From positions 153,417,622 to 153,481,621 of the forward strand of contig NC_068920.1 in NCBI RefSeq assembly GCF_023091745.1: a stretch of DNA of 64,000 nucleotides, read 5' to 3'. Shown here in pieces: positions 10,041 through 25,000 of the stretch. The position numbers and the translations under genes were made by a program. The notes under the pieces are model-generated. The model did no database searches, was not told where the DNA came from, and saw only the letters and a list, made by a program, of their open reading frames with translations. This stretch comes from Budorcas taxicolor. Its lineage: Eukaryota > Chordata > Mammalia > Artiodactyla > Bovidae. Positions within the stretch are counted from its first letter, which is position 1, and the number at the start of each line of letters is the position of its first letter.

Positions 10041-13000
10041 GTATTTCATACCCAAGAAAAGACTGTTTTAGGTGGTTATTCTGTTTCTTTGGAATTATGC
10101 AAAAGATAACTGCAAAATGTAATTTGTATTTTATGTCCAAGAATGCAAAAAAAGAGAATAGTTTTTGTAAAATCAAAAGTAACAGCACAATTTTAGATTC
10201 ATGGTGAACAGGAAATAATTTAAAATAAAATGGTAGGATTTCTTTTAATCAGGACTTTCAGTCAATAGTTCCCTGATACCACATTTAGACTCACGAGTTG
10301 GTTTTATGTTACAAGCCTCTTAGTCCTACATCATTGCAAACTCCTTTTTAGTATTCACATTGTAAGTGATGAATTTGATTTTCTTGGTCCTCAGAACTAA
10401 GCTTTGGTCTATTCCCCCTGAAACTAAGCAAGTACCCATGTAGCACCTACTATATAGGAAGTACCTCAAGAAATTTGCATATTATGGTTGAGAAGGCAAA
10501 ACCAACAGCTAGTTTTAGGACAGACTAGCAATAAAAGACAATTTCTCCCATGATAAATTGGAAGTGTTAGCCACTCAGTCATGTCTGACTCTGCGACCCC
10601 ATGGACTGTAGCCCACCAGGCTCTTCTGTCCATGGAATTCTCCAGGCAAGAATACTACATTGGGTAGCCATTCCCTTCTCCAGGGGATTTTCCTGACCCA
10701 GGATTGAACCCGGGTCCCCTGCATCGCAGAAGGATACTTTACTGTCTGAGCCACCAGGGAAGCCGCAGTGATCGACTAGATGCTTTAAACTATAAAGACG
10801 CTAAGAACTTATCGAACTAGAGCCATCATTTCTATTGTGATCCTCTTGTCATCATCCTTTTTAACCCCTTCTCAGTTGTGCTTCCCATTTAAGGAAACAA
10901 TCTAACTATCCCTCACCTTCCTGCAGAATGTCCCAGAAAGAAGCCCTGTTTCTCACTGACTCTGATCCCGTACTCCTGACCCCCTACGCTGTGGTTTCTT
11001 TCTCATGATGATCTTAATTACAGCTCTATCTACTCCTGATTTCTCCTCCTCCTGGTTAAGCTCTCACTTCTGTAACAACTTCGTTGATTGCCTCCCGCAT
11101 GACTTTTCTCTCTCTCTTGTGAGTTCCTAAAACAGAGGCCTTCCTCTAGGTGCTCAGACACTGGTTACTATGGCTCTCCACTGTCTCCCTGGGTGACTCC
11201 TTCCGCCCTGCAGCCTCAGTTGTCAGCACTGCCTAGATGTTTCCAAATCTACATTAGCTCAAGGCCTGAATTTCCAGCTGCTTTTTGATCTCCTTGTGGA
11301 AGTCTGTCAAGTATATCAGAAAAGGTATAATAATGCAGTCCATTTAAAAACATACTTCATTATGAAAATTTTCAAACATCTATAAAATTGAATAGTGTAA
11401 ATGAGTTTGTATATATCCCTACCCAGAATTTATCAACATATTGCCACAGTTGCTTCATCTTCCCTAAAGTGCTTTAAAGCAAACTTCAAACATCACAGTC
11501 CTAAAGTAAGCAGCAGCCCACCAGGCTCCCCTGTCCCTGGGATTCTCCAGGCAAGAACACTGGAGTGGGTTGCCATTTCCTTCTCCAGTGCATGAAAGTG
11601 AAAAGTGAAAGTGAAGTTGCTCAGTTGTGTCCAACTCTTAGCGACCCCATGGACCGCATCCTACCCTCTATCCATGGGATTTCCCAGGCAAGAGTACTGG
11701 AGTGGGTTGCCATTGCCTTCTCCCCTAAAGTCTTCACCATACATCAAAAAAATAAGATCATTATCCACCTGTGGCATTAACAAGCAATACCATCCAGTTG
11801 CTGTTCCATAATCAGATTTCCCTAAATGTCTGTACAGTTTAGTTAGAATCAGGATCCAGCAATATTCCTACTGTGGTTAGTTGTTACATCTCTTTTAATT
11901 AAAAACAGTCCTTTTACCCCGATGCCATTGTCTTGCTGAAGATACAGTCATTTTTCACTTATTTTTCGGTTCCTTCCTTTGGCCACGTGCAGTTTGATAT
12001 GCTTGTTGTCTCGTAGCAGTACTTCCCGCTCTATTTTCTGCCCTGGTACAGGCTGCTATCATATGTTGCTGGCACTTACATAAAAGCTGCCTTGCATTAG
12101 TCTCCCTGCCTTTGGGTTCAAGCCTATTTATTATTTTCTCTGTGTTGACCCTAGAACAGGATCATTTTAGTGGCCTCCGTTAAACCCACAGAATGGAATC
12201 AAAATTCCTTAGTTTATTTCCTGTTCCTAAATCCATTAGCTTAGTATTAAAGGCATTCTGTAATATATCCTTGCTTATTCCCTGAATATTTTATGCTTCA
12301 ATCATATTGAATTTCTCACTCTACTCTGGTTGATTTGCTTGTCAGACTTCCCAACTTAACTGTGAAATTCTCAAGGGCAAGAATCATTTCTTACATATAT
12401 TAGCATCTGTAGCACTTGGCATGGTGCCTACCATATTATAGTAGGTGCTCATTAAATGTTGAAGAATTAATGAAATGCCTTTTCTTCCCCATATTTCCTT
12501 TCCTTACTGCCTCCATGAACCTTATATTCCAAACATTTCCCAGATGTGTTACGTACTTTCATGCCTGTATGCTCCTTCAGGAATGCTCCCCTCCATTCTA
12601 TACCTATAGAAAATTCAATACGTTTTTATCCCAGGACATAATTGATAAAGCCATACACTGAGTACTTTACTTGAGGGGATTGAGAATAATACTATATAAA
12701 TACTGTGATTTTTCTCGTCATACAAATAAGGAATGTAAGTAGTGGGCCTAAGAGCCAGACCAGGACATGAGCAGTTGTGGAGTTCCAGCACAACTATTAA
12801 CTGTGAAACCTTTATTCTTTCTTGACTAATCAAATGTTGTTTGGTACCTTCATCTGTATTGTCAAATAGCTTTCCACAGACCTGTGTTAGCATATGTTAT
12901 TGCTAGTTTTTAACTGCCTTAATGAAACTGGTTTTAACACTTGTTAGCTTTTACCGATTTGACAGGTAGAAAGTTGTCTTATTAAATTATAAAAGATCAT

Positions 13001-16000
13001 TTCTAAATCTTTCTGTGAATCTTGTCTTTGGAAAAGATGGGTGTTTCTTGTTCTGTAGGCCCTCTCATCAGATAAACTTTGACAAAGTGCGGGATATAAT
13101 GAGATTATATTGAATTTCAGCTGCATTTATGAAGGCATGTTTACACATATAAACACTGACAGTGTTTGGTGAGTGCCTGGTATGTGTTGATGTGCTGCTA
13201 GGTTGAGTAGGGCACCACCCCTGCCCACATGAAGGTAGTAGTCTAGCAGAGAGGAGGGGCCTCTGAAATGCAGTGTGTTTAGTGCTGTAATACGCATACA
13301 TTTGTAGTAAGTACCAGAGACCTACCGAGGAGAGAGAGAATCCTGGGGAAATGGGATATGTTTGAAACCTTAAGGAAGAGCACGTTTTCCAGGCAGAGAA
13401 GAAAGAAAAGCGTGAGCAAAGACAGACAGAATGACACCTTTTTTTTAGTGCTAAAATAATTTTTGCTTAACCTTTCTGCTCCCTGGCTACAGGAAGTGGC
13501 GTGACAGGTTTATGTATTGTAAAGAAAAGTTGGAATTGAAGAGAAATGTTTGTATCATTCAGTGACCATCAGAATGCCACAGTGGAGTGGGGGTAGCGCT
13601 TTTGAGGTTCCTGTGTTCTGTTCAAGTTCCTATAGGGCGACTGTGACTCAAGAATGACTACATTTGGGACTTCCCGGGTGGTCTGTTGGCTGAGACTCCC
13701 AGCTCCCAAGGCAAGGGGCCTAGGTTCGATCACTGCCTGGTCAGAGAACTAGATCCCCTGTACAACAACTCAAAGACCTCACATGTTGCAACTAAGACCC
13801 AGTGCAGCCAAATAAATAAAGTTTTGTGTTTTGTTTTGTTTTGAAGACTGGCTACATTCATTTACACCTCCTGTGGTTTTTTCCCCCAGGCTTATTCTGT
13901 GTATGATGAAGAGATTGGCTATTGCCAAGGCCAGTCATTTCTCGCTGCTGTTCTGCTTCTCCATGTGAGTAATTAGGTCTCTGTGTATTTCTTAACACAT
14001 GTCCTGCCTCAGACTTGATCATGGCTTTGTATTACCTTTGGGCAGACTCCAGTGCATGAGTGTTAACTCCTATATCTGGAAACCTTTTTCTTAACATAAT
14101 GTCATCATGGGAGAGAAACATGGTAAAAATAAATGACAGTGTTGAAAATTGGTACAAGGATAGAACTTTTTTGATTGCTAGGATAATTGGATAGACTTTA
14201 GTCTTGGTTAAACCCTCTGGGGACGTTTTATCTTCTCTGAAGTAGTGGCTGTCATCAGTCTTTGTTTTGAGATTTATCTATTGGGCTAGGAGGGCGAAGT
14301 TGGCTTGCTTCCGTGCCATTTTATTCATTCGTTCAGCAAAGACCTTTATCCTCCCCCTTCTTAGTGTTTCTTTAAATCCACAACAGAATTGAAAAATTGT
14401 TAAGGTGAACACCTGTATACACTTGACTTAATTTATCAATTCATTATTCTTCCACACTGCCTTCTCTGCATCTCTTTTCCTTCTTTTTTCACACACAACA
14501 CAGGTGTTTTATATTTTTATGAAAATTCTTTGAAGTCACTTCTGGATAATATAAGTAGTAAATATCAGAATAGTCCACTCCTAAATACTTATGTATGTAC
14601 CTCCTGAGGCCCTAACTAGAATATCACAGGCAAGTCTAACAAAGCCAGTAATGTCTCACCCACAGCCCACATTCAGTTTTCCCTTTTCACTCAGGGAAGT
14701 CCTTTCAGCTCTCTTTTTCCTAACCCAGATCAGTAAAGATTCAAACATCGCATTTGATTGTCATTGCTTTTTATTTTTGTAATCTAAACTGTTCTCTTTG
14801 CCTTTTTGTGTGTCCCATGCCATTGACAATTTGGAAAATTCAAGCAAATTGCCTTGTAAGACATCCCAAATTCTTGATTTGTCTGATCATTTCTTCATGA
14901 TTCAAGTTAAAATGCTTGGCAAAAACACCCCACAGGTGATGGTAGGGGAGTTGTTGAGCACCTGTCACGGTCTGAACTGTGCTAGGTAGAGATCAGGAGT
15001 GAATAAAGTAAATATGGCCCCAGTCCTTGTGGATGCAGAGCTAGTTGTAGGCAAAAAAGGCAGTGCAAGTGTGTCATTCTTAATCCAGTGGCTCTATGAC
15101 GGTGCAGTGAAAAGTGTGATGCAGGGTAACAACAGGTAAGCCTCATTTACAGACTTCTCTGGCAAGGTAACCTCTAACAGGAACCCTGAAAAAGGAGAAG
15201 GGGCATCCATTCTCTTTTGTACTTTTCTGTATCATCTAACTTTCTTTAAACGTTGTTGCAAAAATAATAGAACTATTTTGAGAACTAGAGTGGAGAGCAG
15301 TGCATTCCCGGCAATGAGAATATGATAGTGTATGGAAGCCCTGCACTGGGGAAAACTTGGCATCTGGAAGGAACTGAAAAGAAGGGCAGTGTGACCGGAG
15401 CATCAGGAGCCATGGGGAGTGGGGGAGGGAGCTAGAGAGGCCAAGACCAATTTGAAGGAGGGCCGTGGACCCAGGCCCCACAGTCTAGATTTTGTTTCTC
15501 TAAGGAGAGGAGGTTGTTGAAGAGGTTTAATCCATTTTGTGTAGGTTGTAATACAAGTGTAACAAAACCACTTTACATCTTCTTGCTATGAACCTAGCTG
15601 ATTGGTATTGGTAGGCATGCAAAAATTTGACAAAGCTATTATGACATTGATAAAGAAAAAGTCAAGTTTTTTTCCCCCAGTCTTATTTACATGTAATTAA
15701 CAAAATTGTGTATATAAGGTGTAAAATGTGATGATTTGATATACTATGCATTGTGAAATGATTCTCACCTTCAGGCTGATTAACACTTCATCATGAGGTC
15801 AAGTTTTAAATTTTTGTTTTGTTGTTTTCATCATACTTTAATATCTCAGAGTCTCACCAAGTCTATATGATTTGTCTTTGTTCTCAACTTTAGTGCAAGG
15901 ACATTTATCCCCATTTAAGTATCACAACACTTCTAAAATGAGTTTCCCGATCAAATCCCCAGTATCTTGGTTTGAACTCTATGCTGCTTGCCATTGTGTT

Positions 16001-19000
16001 TAAAATAAGTGTTTGATTCAGGGCAGGGGCAGATGTGCTGCGTAACATCAGAAATGCCACTCTAGGCAGGCCATGTCTCCCTCAGCGAGTGAAGCGTGAA
16101 GTTGTCTTGATGATAAAGACCTCAAAGGTCTGGTCCTTTGCCCCCGAAGCCCTTACCTTTCCAGCAATGATTTGCTGTCCTTTTCTCATTTCATTACTTA
16201 GTCTGATTTGCTCTTTAGCTTTGCTTTATTCCCAGTTTCTTTGCTCAGCCCACCGTCGTCATCGTGTTCAACAGAAACCCATTCACCTTCCTGACATTTG
16301 AAAAGCTTGCTATGGTCACATCATGCCTTAAGTATTTCCAGTGTTCTTTTTATATTTTGAAAACTAGACATTTGCCAGGTCCTCAAGAAGATATTTTTCT
16401 GTAAAGTTACGGAAGATATATAAGTGAGTAGCATCTGTAAATAGAAGTGAAGTGAGGGAGGCTTTTTGTAGTATTTTAAGTGTTACTGCAAGCATTACTA
16501 GAATACCTGAAGCATTACTCCAAACATCAGAATACATAAGATTTTTCTGTAACTAGCCATGTTTTTAGCAACAATGAGAAAGAAGAACATTTTTACTGAA
16601 ATGAATTAACAGTTAAGGAAGTAAAATGATTTAACAAAGGTCTCGTGATTTGGGGAAGGTAAAACATATACTCAAGTGTAGTAGGCCTGTTCTTAACTCA
16701 GTTCGAATCCTGTCCTCCCTCTAAAGCCTGTTCCTAGCTCCCTCTGGAATACTCAGTCTTTTTTGTTCTTGTGTTCCCACGGATCTTTCTAACTCATTTT
16801 AGTTATTGTAGGAGATTTAGTTATTTAGTTATTGTATGCAAGGCTCCTCAAGGACAGCAACAGTGTCAGACATAGAGTAGGCATTATTAAATATTTCCTG
16901 GTTGAAAGAATGAATGTTATAAAACACAACACAACTGAGATCTGAGTTACTGCATACCACTAAATTTCCTAGTATTCACATAAGAGAGTATAGGGATGAA
17001 TCTTACACACTGAGAAAACTCCTGTATGTGTTTTTGATCCTCCCACCCCTTCCCTCTTGCCCTGTTACAGATGCCTGAGGAACAAGCGTTCAGTGTTCTA
17101 GTCAAGATCATGTTTGACTATGGTCTCAGGGAACTTTTCAAACAAAACTTTGAAGATTTGCATTGCAAATTTTACCAGTTGGAGCGCCTCATGCAGGTAA
17201 AAAGAGAATCCAGCTTGCATTTGCCAATAAGGGTGCAGGACTGGGAAGAACAGGATTGAAGAAATGGTGCCAAGGAGCAGTGGTGATTCCTTAGCCATCC
17301 AGGATCAAGGACAGGTTTAATGTTTTTCATTTCTCTCCATGTAATAATGATGCCAAGATTAATAAGGTGTTAACCTGATGGGTCAGAGAAGGCAATGGCA
17401 CCCGACTCCACTACTCTTGCCTGGCAAATCACATGGACGGACGAGCCTGGTGGGCTGCAGTCCATGGGGTTGTTAGGAGTCAGACACGACTGAGAGACTT
17501 CACCTTCACTTTTCACTTTCATGCATTAGAGAAGGAAATGGCAACCCACTCCAGTGTTCTTGCCTGGAGAATCCCAGGGACGGGGGAGCCTGGTGGGCTG
17601 CTGTCTCTGGGGTTGCACAGAGTCGGACATGACTGAAGCGACTTAGCAGTAGCAGTAGCAGCCTGATGGGTATGAGCCAGGTTTTCAGTCTCATAAACAC
17701 CCAGAAGATCAGATGAGTGTAGGAGCCTTTATTTTAACACAGCAAACTCAGTCAAGAAATACTTACCAAGGCTCTGAAGCTGACTGATTGGGAATCTCCT
17801 AACAAAAGTGAAACAAACTTTCCCAAACATTTCATAACTTAGAAAAACTGTCCTTTCAGATATTTGTCCCCATGTGGGGATTCCTCTTCAGAGCTACTTT
17901 GTGAACTGAAAACGGAAGCCCAGTGCCAGTTTCATACCAGATGTTAAGTGTTCTTCTGAGCGCTTTTTCAGTTTTTATAAAAACACAAATATATGATGTT
18001 TTTGACCTATTGTTGGCAGATTTATGAGCTAAACAGTTGCATATGTGCCTAAAGCTAATCAGTTTGCTATTTCAGGAATACATCCCTGACCTGTACAACC
18101 ACTTCCTGGACATAAGCCTTGAAGCGCACATGTATGCCTCCCAGTGGTTTCTTACGCTCTTCACTGCGAAATTCCCTCTCTACATGGTCTTCCATATCAT
18201 CGACCTGCTTTTATGTGAGGTGCGTATCAGAGGCCACCACACTTAGGCTTTTGTTTGTAGTGTCTCTCCTGTGTCACAGGCAGTAACTGCCTTGCTCAGA
18301 GTGCAGCTCTGTTCCGTATGGCTAATGAGTGCTCCAAACACTATCTCTTTGTTTAAGCTAGGAAGTTTAGGGGTTCGGAGGAGGTGTACCCCCTCTTTTA
18401 AAGGACACTTCCTGGAATTTCCACCTGCATTCCCATTTAACCTCTTGTTGGCCAGAACTTAGGTACATGACCATATATCCCTAGCTGCTAAGGATAATTT
18501 TTTTTTAAGCTGCCTAGCAATTTTCTTAAACTTGAGAGTCTATTAGTAAAAGAAAATAGATATTATAGTAAATAACAATCTTTGCCACAGCTTAGTTTTC
18601 TGTTTTGGAGGGTGTGCCTAAGAAGAAAAAGCTAATTTCAAAAACAATACATGTTTGTTATAGAAAGCATAAGCAAAATGATGTGAAAATACTTCTGATC
18701 CCAGTCTAAAGGAAAACTACTTTTAACCTTTTGATGTATATTCTTTCAGCCTTTTTTTGTGTGTTTTCATATATGTGTATGTGTAAGTTCTGTGTGGAAC
18801 AGTTTTTTCATATGGTATATTATGTATATTATGACTTTATATGCATATAAAATGTGACTATGCTTATATGCTATTCAGTAACTATTTTTATCTCATACTT
18901 GAATATCTACAGACACATACATCTGTACCATCCTCCTTTTTAATTATCCCATATTTAAAACATACAAAAATCCATTAAAAAATCTGTATCTCTGTCTAGC

Positions 19001-22000
19001 TTGAAACATAAGAAACAGCATTCCAGAAATACACCATTATTCTTACTTACTGTCAGATATTCCATTCTTTGGATAGATCATAATTTATGTAACCAATTCC
19101 TAATCGCAAACCTTTATCTAGTTTTTCACTATTATAGATAACTATTAAGTAATTACTGTGGGTCTGGTGACAGGCTAAGTAACTTAAACTTTCTCAGCTA
19201 ATTAGCTCAGAAAACTATTGGGAGACTATTATAGAAATTGAGGCCCAGAAACGTTTAAAGTTTAACTTGGTCAGCAGATGCTGGTGCCTCCCCTCAGCTG
19301 TCCTTTGCCCCACCACTCCTAGAATGATTAAATGAAGAAAGGCAGGTTGGAGAGAACCCTGAGCAATCATTTCTGGGACATAGGACTCATGGACAGGGTG
19401 ATTGTTGTCCTTCGAGTGGGCAGTGGAAGAGACACCAGGCATTATTTCATGAGGGATCACAATTTTTATGACTAATCTTTTAGTTTGGAAGCATAGTATA
19501 CTTTGGAAAGCATTCTTGAACTGTGAAAATAGCTGTAGAAAAGCCGTTCTCTCATGGGAAACTGGGTCTACCTTAAGTAGTTTTTCAGTGGTGGCCCTGT
19601 AATTTTTATTTTCCAAAATATTTTCAAGATACTCCATTTCTTTATTCAAGTTTTTACAATCTCTCTAAAATTGCTGGCTATTCTGAAGACAGATAGCTTA
19701 ATAGTCCAGTTCTAAACACTGAAAATGTTTTCTGTATTTTCTCTTTTAGGGGATAAGTGTTATATTTAACGTCGCCCTTGGGTTATTAAAGGTACAGTGC
19801 ACACTGGTTTGTAAGCTGGGTTATCTGCCGTTTCTAATCTCATTCTAAGCAGCCGCTGTGCTCTAGCACTGTCCCTGACAGTGGACACGTGCAGGTCGCT
19901 CTAGCCAAGGCTACAAAGTTATCTTCTGGGGATTATAAAGGTGCTGGGATTATGAAATGCTTCTGGAGCATCTTTATAGCAAAAAAAGCTTTTTTCCTGT
20001 ACATGGTTGTGTTTTCTTCTTTCTTCAAGACTTCCAAAGATGACTTGCTGCTGACAGACTTTGAAGGTGCCCTGAAATTCTTCAGGGTTCAGCTCCCTAA
20101 GAGATACCGCTCAGAAGAAAATGCAAAAAAACTAATGGAACTAGCTTGCAACATGAAGGTAAAATCATTTTTGCATTAACGTAGATTCTTTTGTTAGTGT
20201 CTTGCTCTTCCTGATAAAACTATCCACATGTATAATACATTAATAATAATGTTTTCCTTTGTATTGTATAATTTTCTAAATCGTTTCATATATATTACAG
20301 CCTAGGAATTAATCTCATTTCTTTCCCCATTTTGAACTCTAGGAAGAGGATTATTATTCCAATTTTGAAGACAAACCAAAACACAAAGCCCCCTAATTTT
20401 GTATAGCTAGTTAGTGGCAGAACTCAGGTTTTATGATTTTTATTGTGTCGTCCTTTAACTTTCAGGTTTTGTTGTTGTGATCATAAATTCCCTAAAATGA
20501 AAATAATAATACATAAAGGAAATCCATTCACTGTTTTATCACTTTCAGTGGAGCATTTATGATTTGTATTATTTTAAGGTTTGAAAAAAAAGAATCTCCT
20601 TGTGTTCATGTTATGAAAGTTTTGTTTTTAAAGAAGAAAAAATAATTGAGGGAGTTTAGTTTGGAATGTGAAGGGTGGAGGCAAATGGGAGACAGAATAA
20701 ATAGCTGTATTGAGATGCTTATAGGGTGCATAAAAGGCTGACTGTCACGTTTATTTGGTGTGACTCTAGAGGGTAAAACTGTGACCTCTGTGTCAGGAGA
20801 GAAGCTTCACTGTCTACTGCATAGAGCACAGACCTATTTAAGGCACCATTTCCTCATCTGTAAGGTATTATTGGACTTCTGGTTCTGGTTATATGTCATA
20901 CTGAACTAGTTCAGGCTACCCTTCTTTAAACATTTGGAGATGCCAAATAAAGTATGACCCAAGTAATGTTTAAATACCTGGATGAACTTGAAAGAAGGAG
21001 GAGAAATGTCCAGGTGCCTGAAACAAAGTAGCTCAAAGCTCCTGTGTGTGATAATAAAAGAGCATCCCAAGGGAATATGGGACCAAACTGTGTGTTAGGA
21101 TTTTAATGCTCATGAAGTTATGACATGATTTGCGACCTTCCGGAGACAGCTGAAACTGAGTCTCTGCATTAAGCTAGGACTATGGCCTGTTTGTAAAAGC
21201 AAGAATACGTAAAACTACCTGTTAGACTAAGAAATGGTAGGAATCCTGATGTAAAAGTGAATGGGGGATTTGAACAACAAAAAAGGGAAATAGAACTTCC
21301 GGAAATCAGCCGTTAAGGTTATCATTAAATTTAAATGCTACATACTTAACAAATATCATGGCTAACATTTAATGGTATTTTACCATGTGCCTAAGTGATT
21401 AAGTGCCATGTGATTAAGTGTTTTTACGTGTGAGGATTAACTGCAGTATGTGTACAGTGTTTACCTTAATGCCAGGTAACGAGTAAGGGTTTAAGAAACA
21501 ATGGCTACTGCTATGACTATTCCCTTCTTGGATTTTCAGCAGATAAACTCTTTTCAGTAACACTGATGATGGCTTTGTGGAAAGGGCAGAGCCACGTGAG
21601 CTCTAAACTTCTTAGAGCTACTCTTTCTACCTGGTTTAGCCATACGGGAAGGTGCTGCCTCTTATTTGCTTATGATTTCTTCCCCTCCCCTCCAAAAGCT
21701 GCTCCTTTCTCAGTGTCCCTGTCTCCTGTTTGTGGGACCTGGTTGCTCAGGCATGAAAACGTGATACCGTCCCCTCTTACTCTCTTTCTCACACTTCACA
21801 TCTTCGTCCTCCACATCCAAGCCCTGCCATCAGACTACATCCTGAATCTGATCACTTCTCAACCCCTTCATTACCCGTGCCCTAGTCTAATCATCTCTTC
21901 CCTTCTCCTCTGGAATTTTCCAGTAGTTTCCTGGGTCCTCCTGCTACCACAGTGGTTTCCTCCCAGACTCTTCTTGATCTCATCTCTCACATGCTTAAAA

Positions 22001-25000
22001 CTCTAACGGCTTCTTATCTCAGAATAAAACTCAAGCGTCCTTGCGTTGGCCTGCAAGACCTGGCACCATCTCCCCTCCGACAGGCTAGTTTCAGCTGCTG
22101 CTGCTTTTCCCCCTATGCTTTCCACTTCAGACACCCCAGCCTCCTTACTGTTCTCAAACACGCCAAGCTTGTTCCCTCCTCAGACCTTTGTACTGGCTGG
22201 TCTCTCTGCCTGTAATGTTGTTCTCCTTGATGCCCACATGGCTTTACCCAAACCTCTTAAGTCTTAGGCTCAGTGAACATGTCACCAGAGAGGCCTTCTC
22301 TAATTACAGTGTCTACGGTAGCACTCCCCCTTTCTTTCCACCCTATCTCCTTATCCTTTTGTATTTTCCACATTTCACTTACTTCTACTTGACATTATTT
22401 GCTGATTATTGTCTGCATTCCCCTCTACCCATGCTGCAATTAAGCCTCTGACAGAGGGCACTTTTTTGTTTATTGCTGAATCCCCAGTACAAGAACAGGA
22501 TCTGACATATAAATATTGGTTGGACAAGTGAATAAGTGACTTTTCTGTTGAGTTTCTTCCAAGTGTTTTACAAAGTAGCATTAACATGGATTTGGGCAAG
22601 TCTTAAAAATAGATCTAGCCGAAGGCTTACCTTTTATATTTTCATTAGCTTGAAACACTTTAATGATATATGGATTCCTTATTTCCCAAGTCCGGATGGG
22701 AGGTGTCTGATGTCTTTTTTTTCCTTGCCTACGCTTCCAAGAAATTAAAGTCGACAAGCCCACACAGCTCACATTATTATTTGCTTAGATACAAAATTCC
22801 TTTTGGTCCTGGAAAGCTCTCTGCATGGTTAGGGTACACTTTGGATGATTTTCCCTACTTGCATATGGCTTCAGGTGAGAAGAATAGTAATTTTTTCTTG
22901 AAACTGACTCAGCCTGGAAAACCTGCAGATTCACCAGGACATGAGAGAATGAGCTTTTCTGCTAAAAGGTGGGGTATGGTATGTACAGTTGAGTTAGTGA
23001 TGATTATTAGTTTTATTCTTGCAGCTATACTTAATACCAAATAATATTAGCAATACAGGCAATAGCCAATTATTGGCAAAAGACTTCAGTCACGGTGATA
23101 ATTTGTGTACTCAAAAATAAGAAAAATCATTGGCAAGTTCAGTGATGAACCCTGCATTATGTGGACTGCGTGATGGGGAGGGCCTGGGGGGTGCACAGTG
23201 AGTGCATAGGATCTTTGGGTGGTTTAGAGACCCCTCTGGACATAGGAAAGGGGATTCCTACCATGTGAATGGTTTAGGAACTAGCTTTTCAGTTTCTTGG
23301 TATAGAATTTAGAAAGGAAATATTGGCTCTGTAACTCATTCAATCCCATTCCATTATTTTTTAATTTAAAAGCAAAGTTGTGACTCCCTTTTTTCAGTTG
23401 TACTTCCTGATTAAGATGGGAATTGGGAATGCTTTACCTCCCATGATAGTCCAGGAGACTCTTGTTGTCTTTTGTGTTTTAGCAGTTGCAATGTTGTAAT
23501 TTCCAGTATTTGTATAGATACTGTAAGAATCTCATTGGTTCCTCACAGTACCCTGTGAGGTGTGAAGGGCAAGTCAAGCATGGAAACTGAGGCTTATAGA
23601 AGCCAAGTGACTTACCCAGCTGACACTTGACTGGGCAGTGACAAAAGCCCCCTTGGAACTAGGGTCTTCTGACAGCCTGTTGCATGGCTCTTTGCCAAAG
23701 GCGACAGGAACAGAGTTTGGTGTGGCAGTATCTTAAATGGCCACAAGGTGGGTCTGCTGCCCACACAGTCTGCATTCTCTGTGCTCTGTGTCTTCCTCGT
23801 CTCTGTAAATCTTGCTCTGTATCTGTCTTCACTTGCCTCTCTTTTTTTCTTTCTTTCCTGGCCTTTTCTTCTTCCTTTCTTTTTTCTTCTTAGTTTTATG
23901 AGACTGAATTTTTTTTAATTTCTTGAGTTATAGATCCCCTGCTCTTAATCTAAAATTTAGCCATATACATCAGCTCATTTAACTATGGAATTTCTCTTCC
24001 TCCATGGGTCAGTGAGCTGAGACAGAAAAAAAATGCTTCCACTTATGATACAAGATCTAAACGCGATTTAAATTTACATTGTTCCAGAAGATCGAGAATG
24101 GTTCTAGGAGCCCGGCAACCCGTGCATCATGTTGAGTGGGGGGACATGGGGAAAAAATAAATTAGGTCTTTTAAATTTTTGACTCCAGAAATATTTAAGA
24201 GCAACTGTTTCTTCGTGTGACTATAATGGAATTTTTAAAAATAAGTCCAGTAAGTGAGGCTTAGAAGAAGCAAGAACCATGCCAAAAGAGATGGCTCTGT
24301 GGGTTTTTTAGATCAAGAAGAAAGACTTGACCCTTGTTGTGTAGGATATCCTGCCTAATGTGAAACAGAACATCTGAACTGTTGCTTCATTGAAATTTGT
24401 TGTTTAAAACATAAAGTGAATATGCTAGACTTCAAAACTACTTGTGAGAAAAGATATTATTGCAAGTAGTAATATCTCTCAATTAATGTAATCCTAACCA
24501 TTTGCTGTTTGGAGAAACAGAAGACTCTTTGGCATTTAGGAATATTTGCATTCAGGGCATGTTTTTAATCATGAGCTAAAAGCAGTATTTAGTTTGAACT
24601 TCACTCTCTGCTCAAATCATTTGTGTAGTTAGTGTTTGTTTGGGTTTTAAGATCTGTGTTTGTAGTGACTGTATTAGTCTTTTTTTCTTGATACGTTCAT
24701 AGCAGCCTTGCATAGTATCTACACATCGTGAATTAATCCTTAGAGTCCCTATGTGAAGTCATTTTATAGATGTGTATACTGAAGCTTCCTTGGTGGCTCA
24801 GAGAGTAAAGAATCTGCCTGCAGTGCAGGAGACCTGGGTTTGATTCCTGGGTCGGGAAGATCCCCTGGAGAAGGAAATGGCAACCCACTCCAGTATTCTT
24901 GCCTGGAGAATCCCATGGACAGAGGAGCCTGGCGGGCTACAGTACGTGGGGTCGCAAAGAGTCGACACGACTGAGCGACTAACACAGTAACACATACTGA

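Larger units (their letters stand above)
10041..13889 (+). other. RABGAP1: RABGAP1 intron between window exons 1 and 2
   Basis: The intron is 3849 bp. It holds a minus-strand Bov-tA (10562-10765), a minus-strand Bov-A2 (11508-11723) inside an old repeat, an L2 3' end (about 12150-12480) and a CHR-type SINE (13667-13850). The rest, including 10800-11300 and 12500-13600, shows no recognisable feature apart from possible old-repeat texture. Confidence 0.85.
13965..17070 (+). other. RABGAP1: RABGAP1 intron between window exons 2 and 3
   Basis: The intron is 3106 bp. It is free of young ruminant SINEs. It contains a short L1 3'-UTR-like fragment (about 15670-15800) and an L2 3' end (about 16730-16915). 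An old-repeat-like stretch lies near 14390-14640, and the rest is unremarkable. Confidence 0.85.
17197..20029 (+). other. RABGAP1: RABGAP1 introns between window exons 3-4, 4-5 and 5-6
   Basis: These introns are 17197-18075 (879 bp, with a Bov-A2 at 17384-17661), 18220-19749 (1530 bp, with an old AT-rich repeat-like stretch at 18600-19100 and a minus MIR near 19145-19300) and 19792-20029 (238 bp, nothing notable). The two coding exons at 18076-18219 and 19750-19791 lie inside this span. Confidence 0.85.

Noticed and set aside
19215..19649. Minus-strand open frame of 144 codons
   Set aside because: Its C-terminal part is translated from a MIR remnant and the rest has no recognisable family.
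1..20000. Searched for GPR21, the single-exon GPCR gene known within a RABGAP1 intron in other mammals
   Set aside because: No seven-transmembrane frame of about 350 codons is present. It probably lies upstream of the window.
21566..22267. Overlapping plus-strand frames of 73-146 codons
   Set aside because: The DNA is an L2 LINE 3' end, which is non-coding in this orientation and frame. The frames are by-products of its low stop density.
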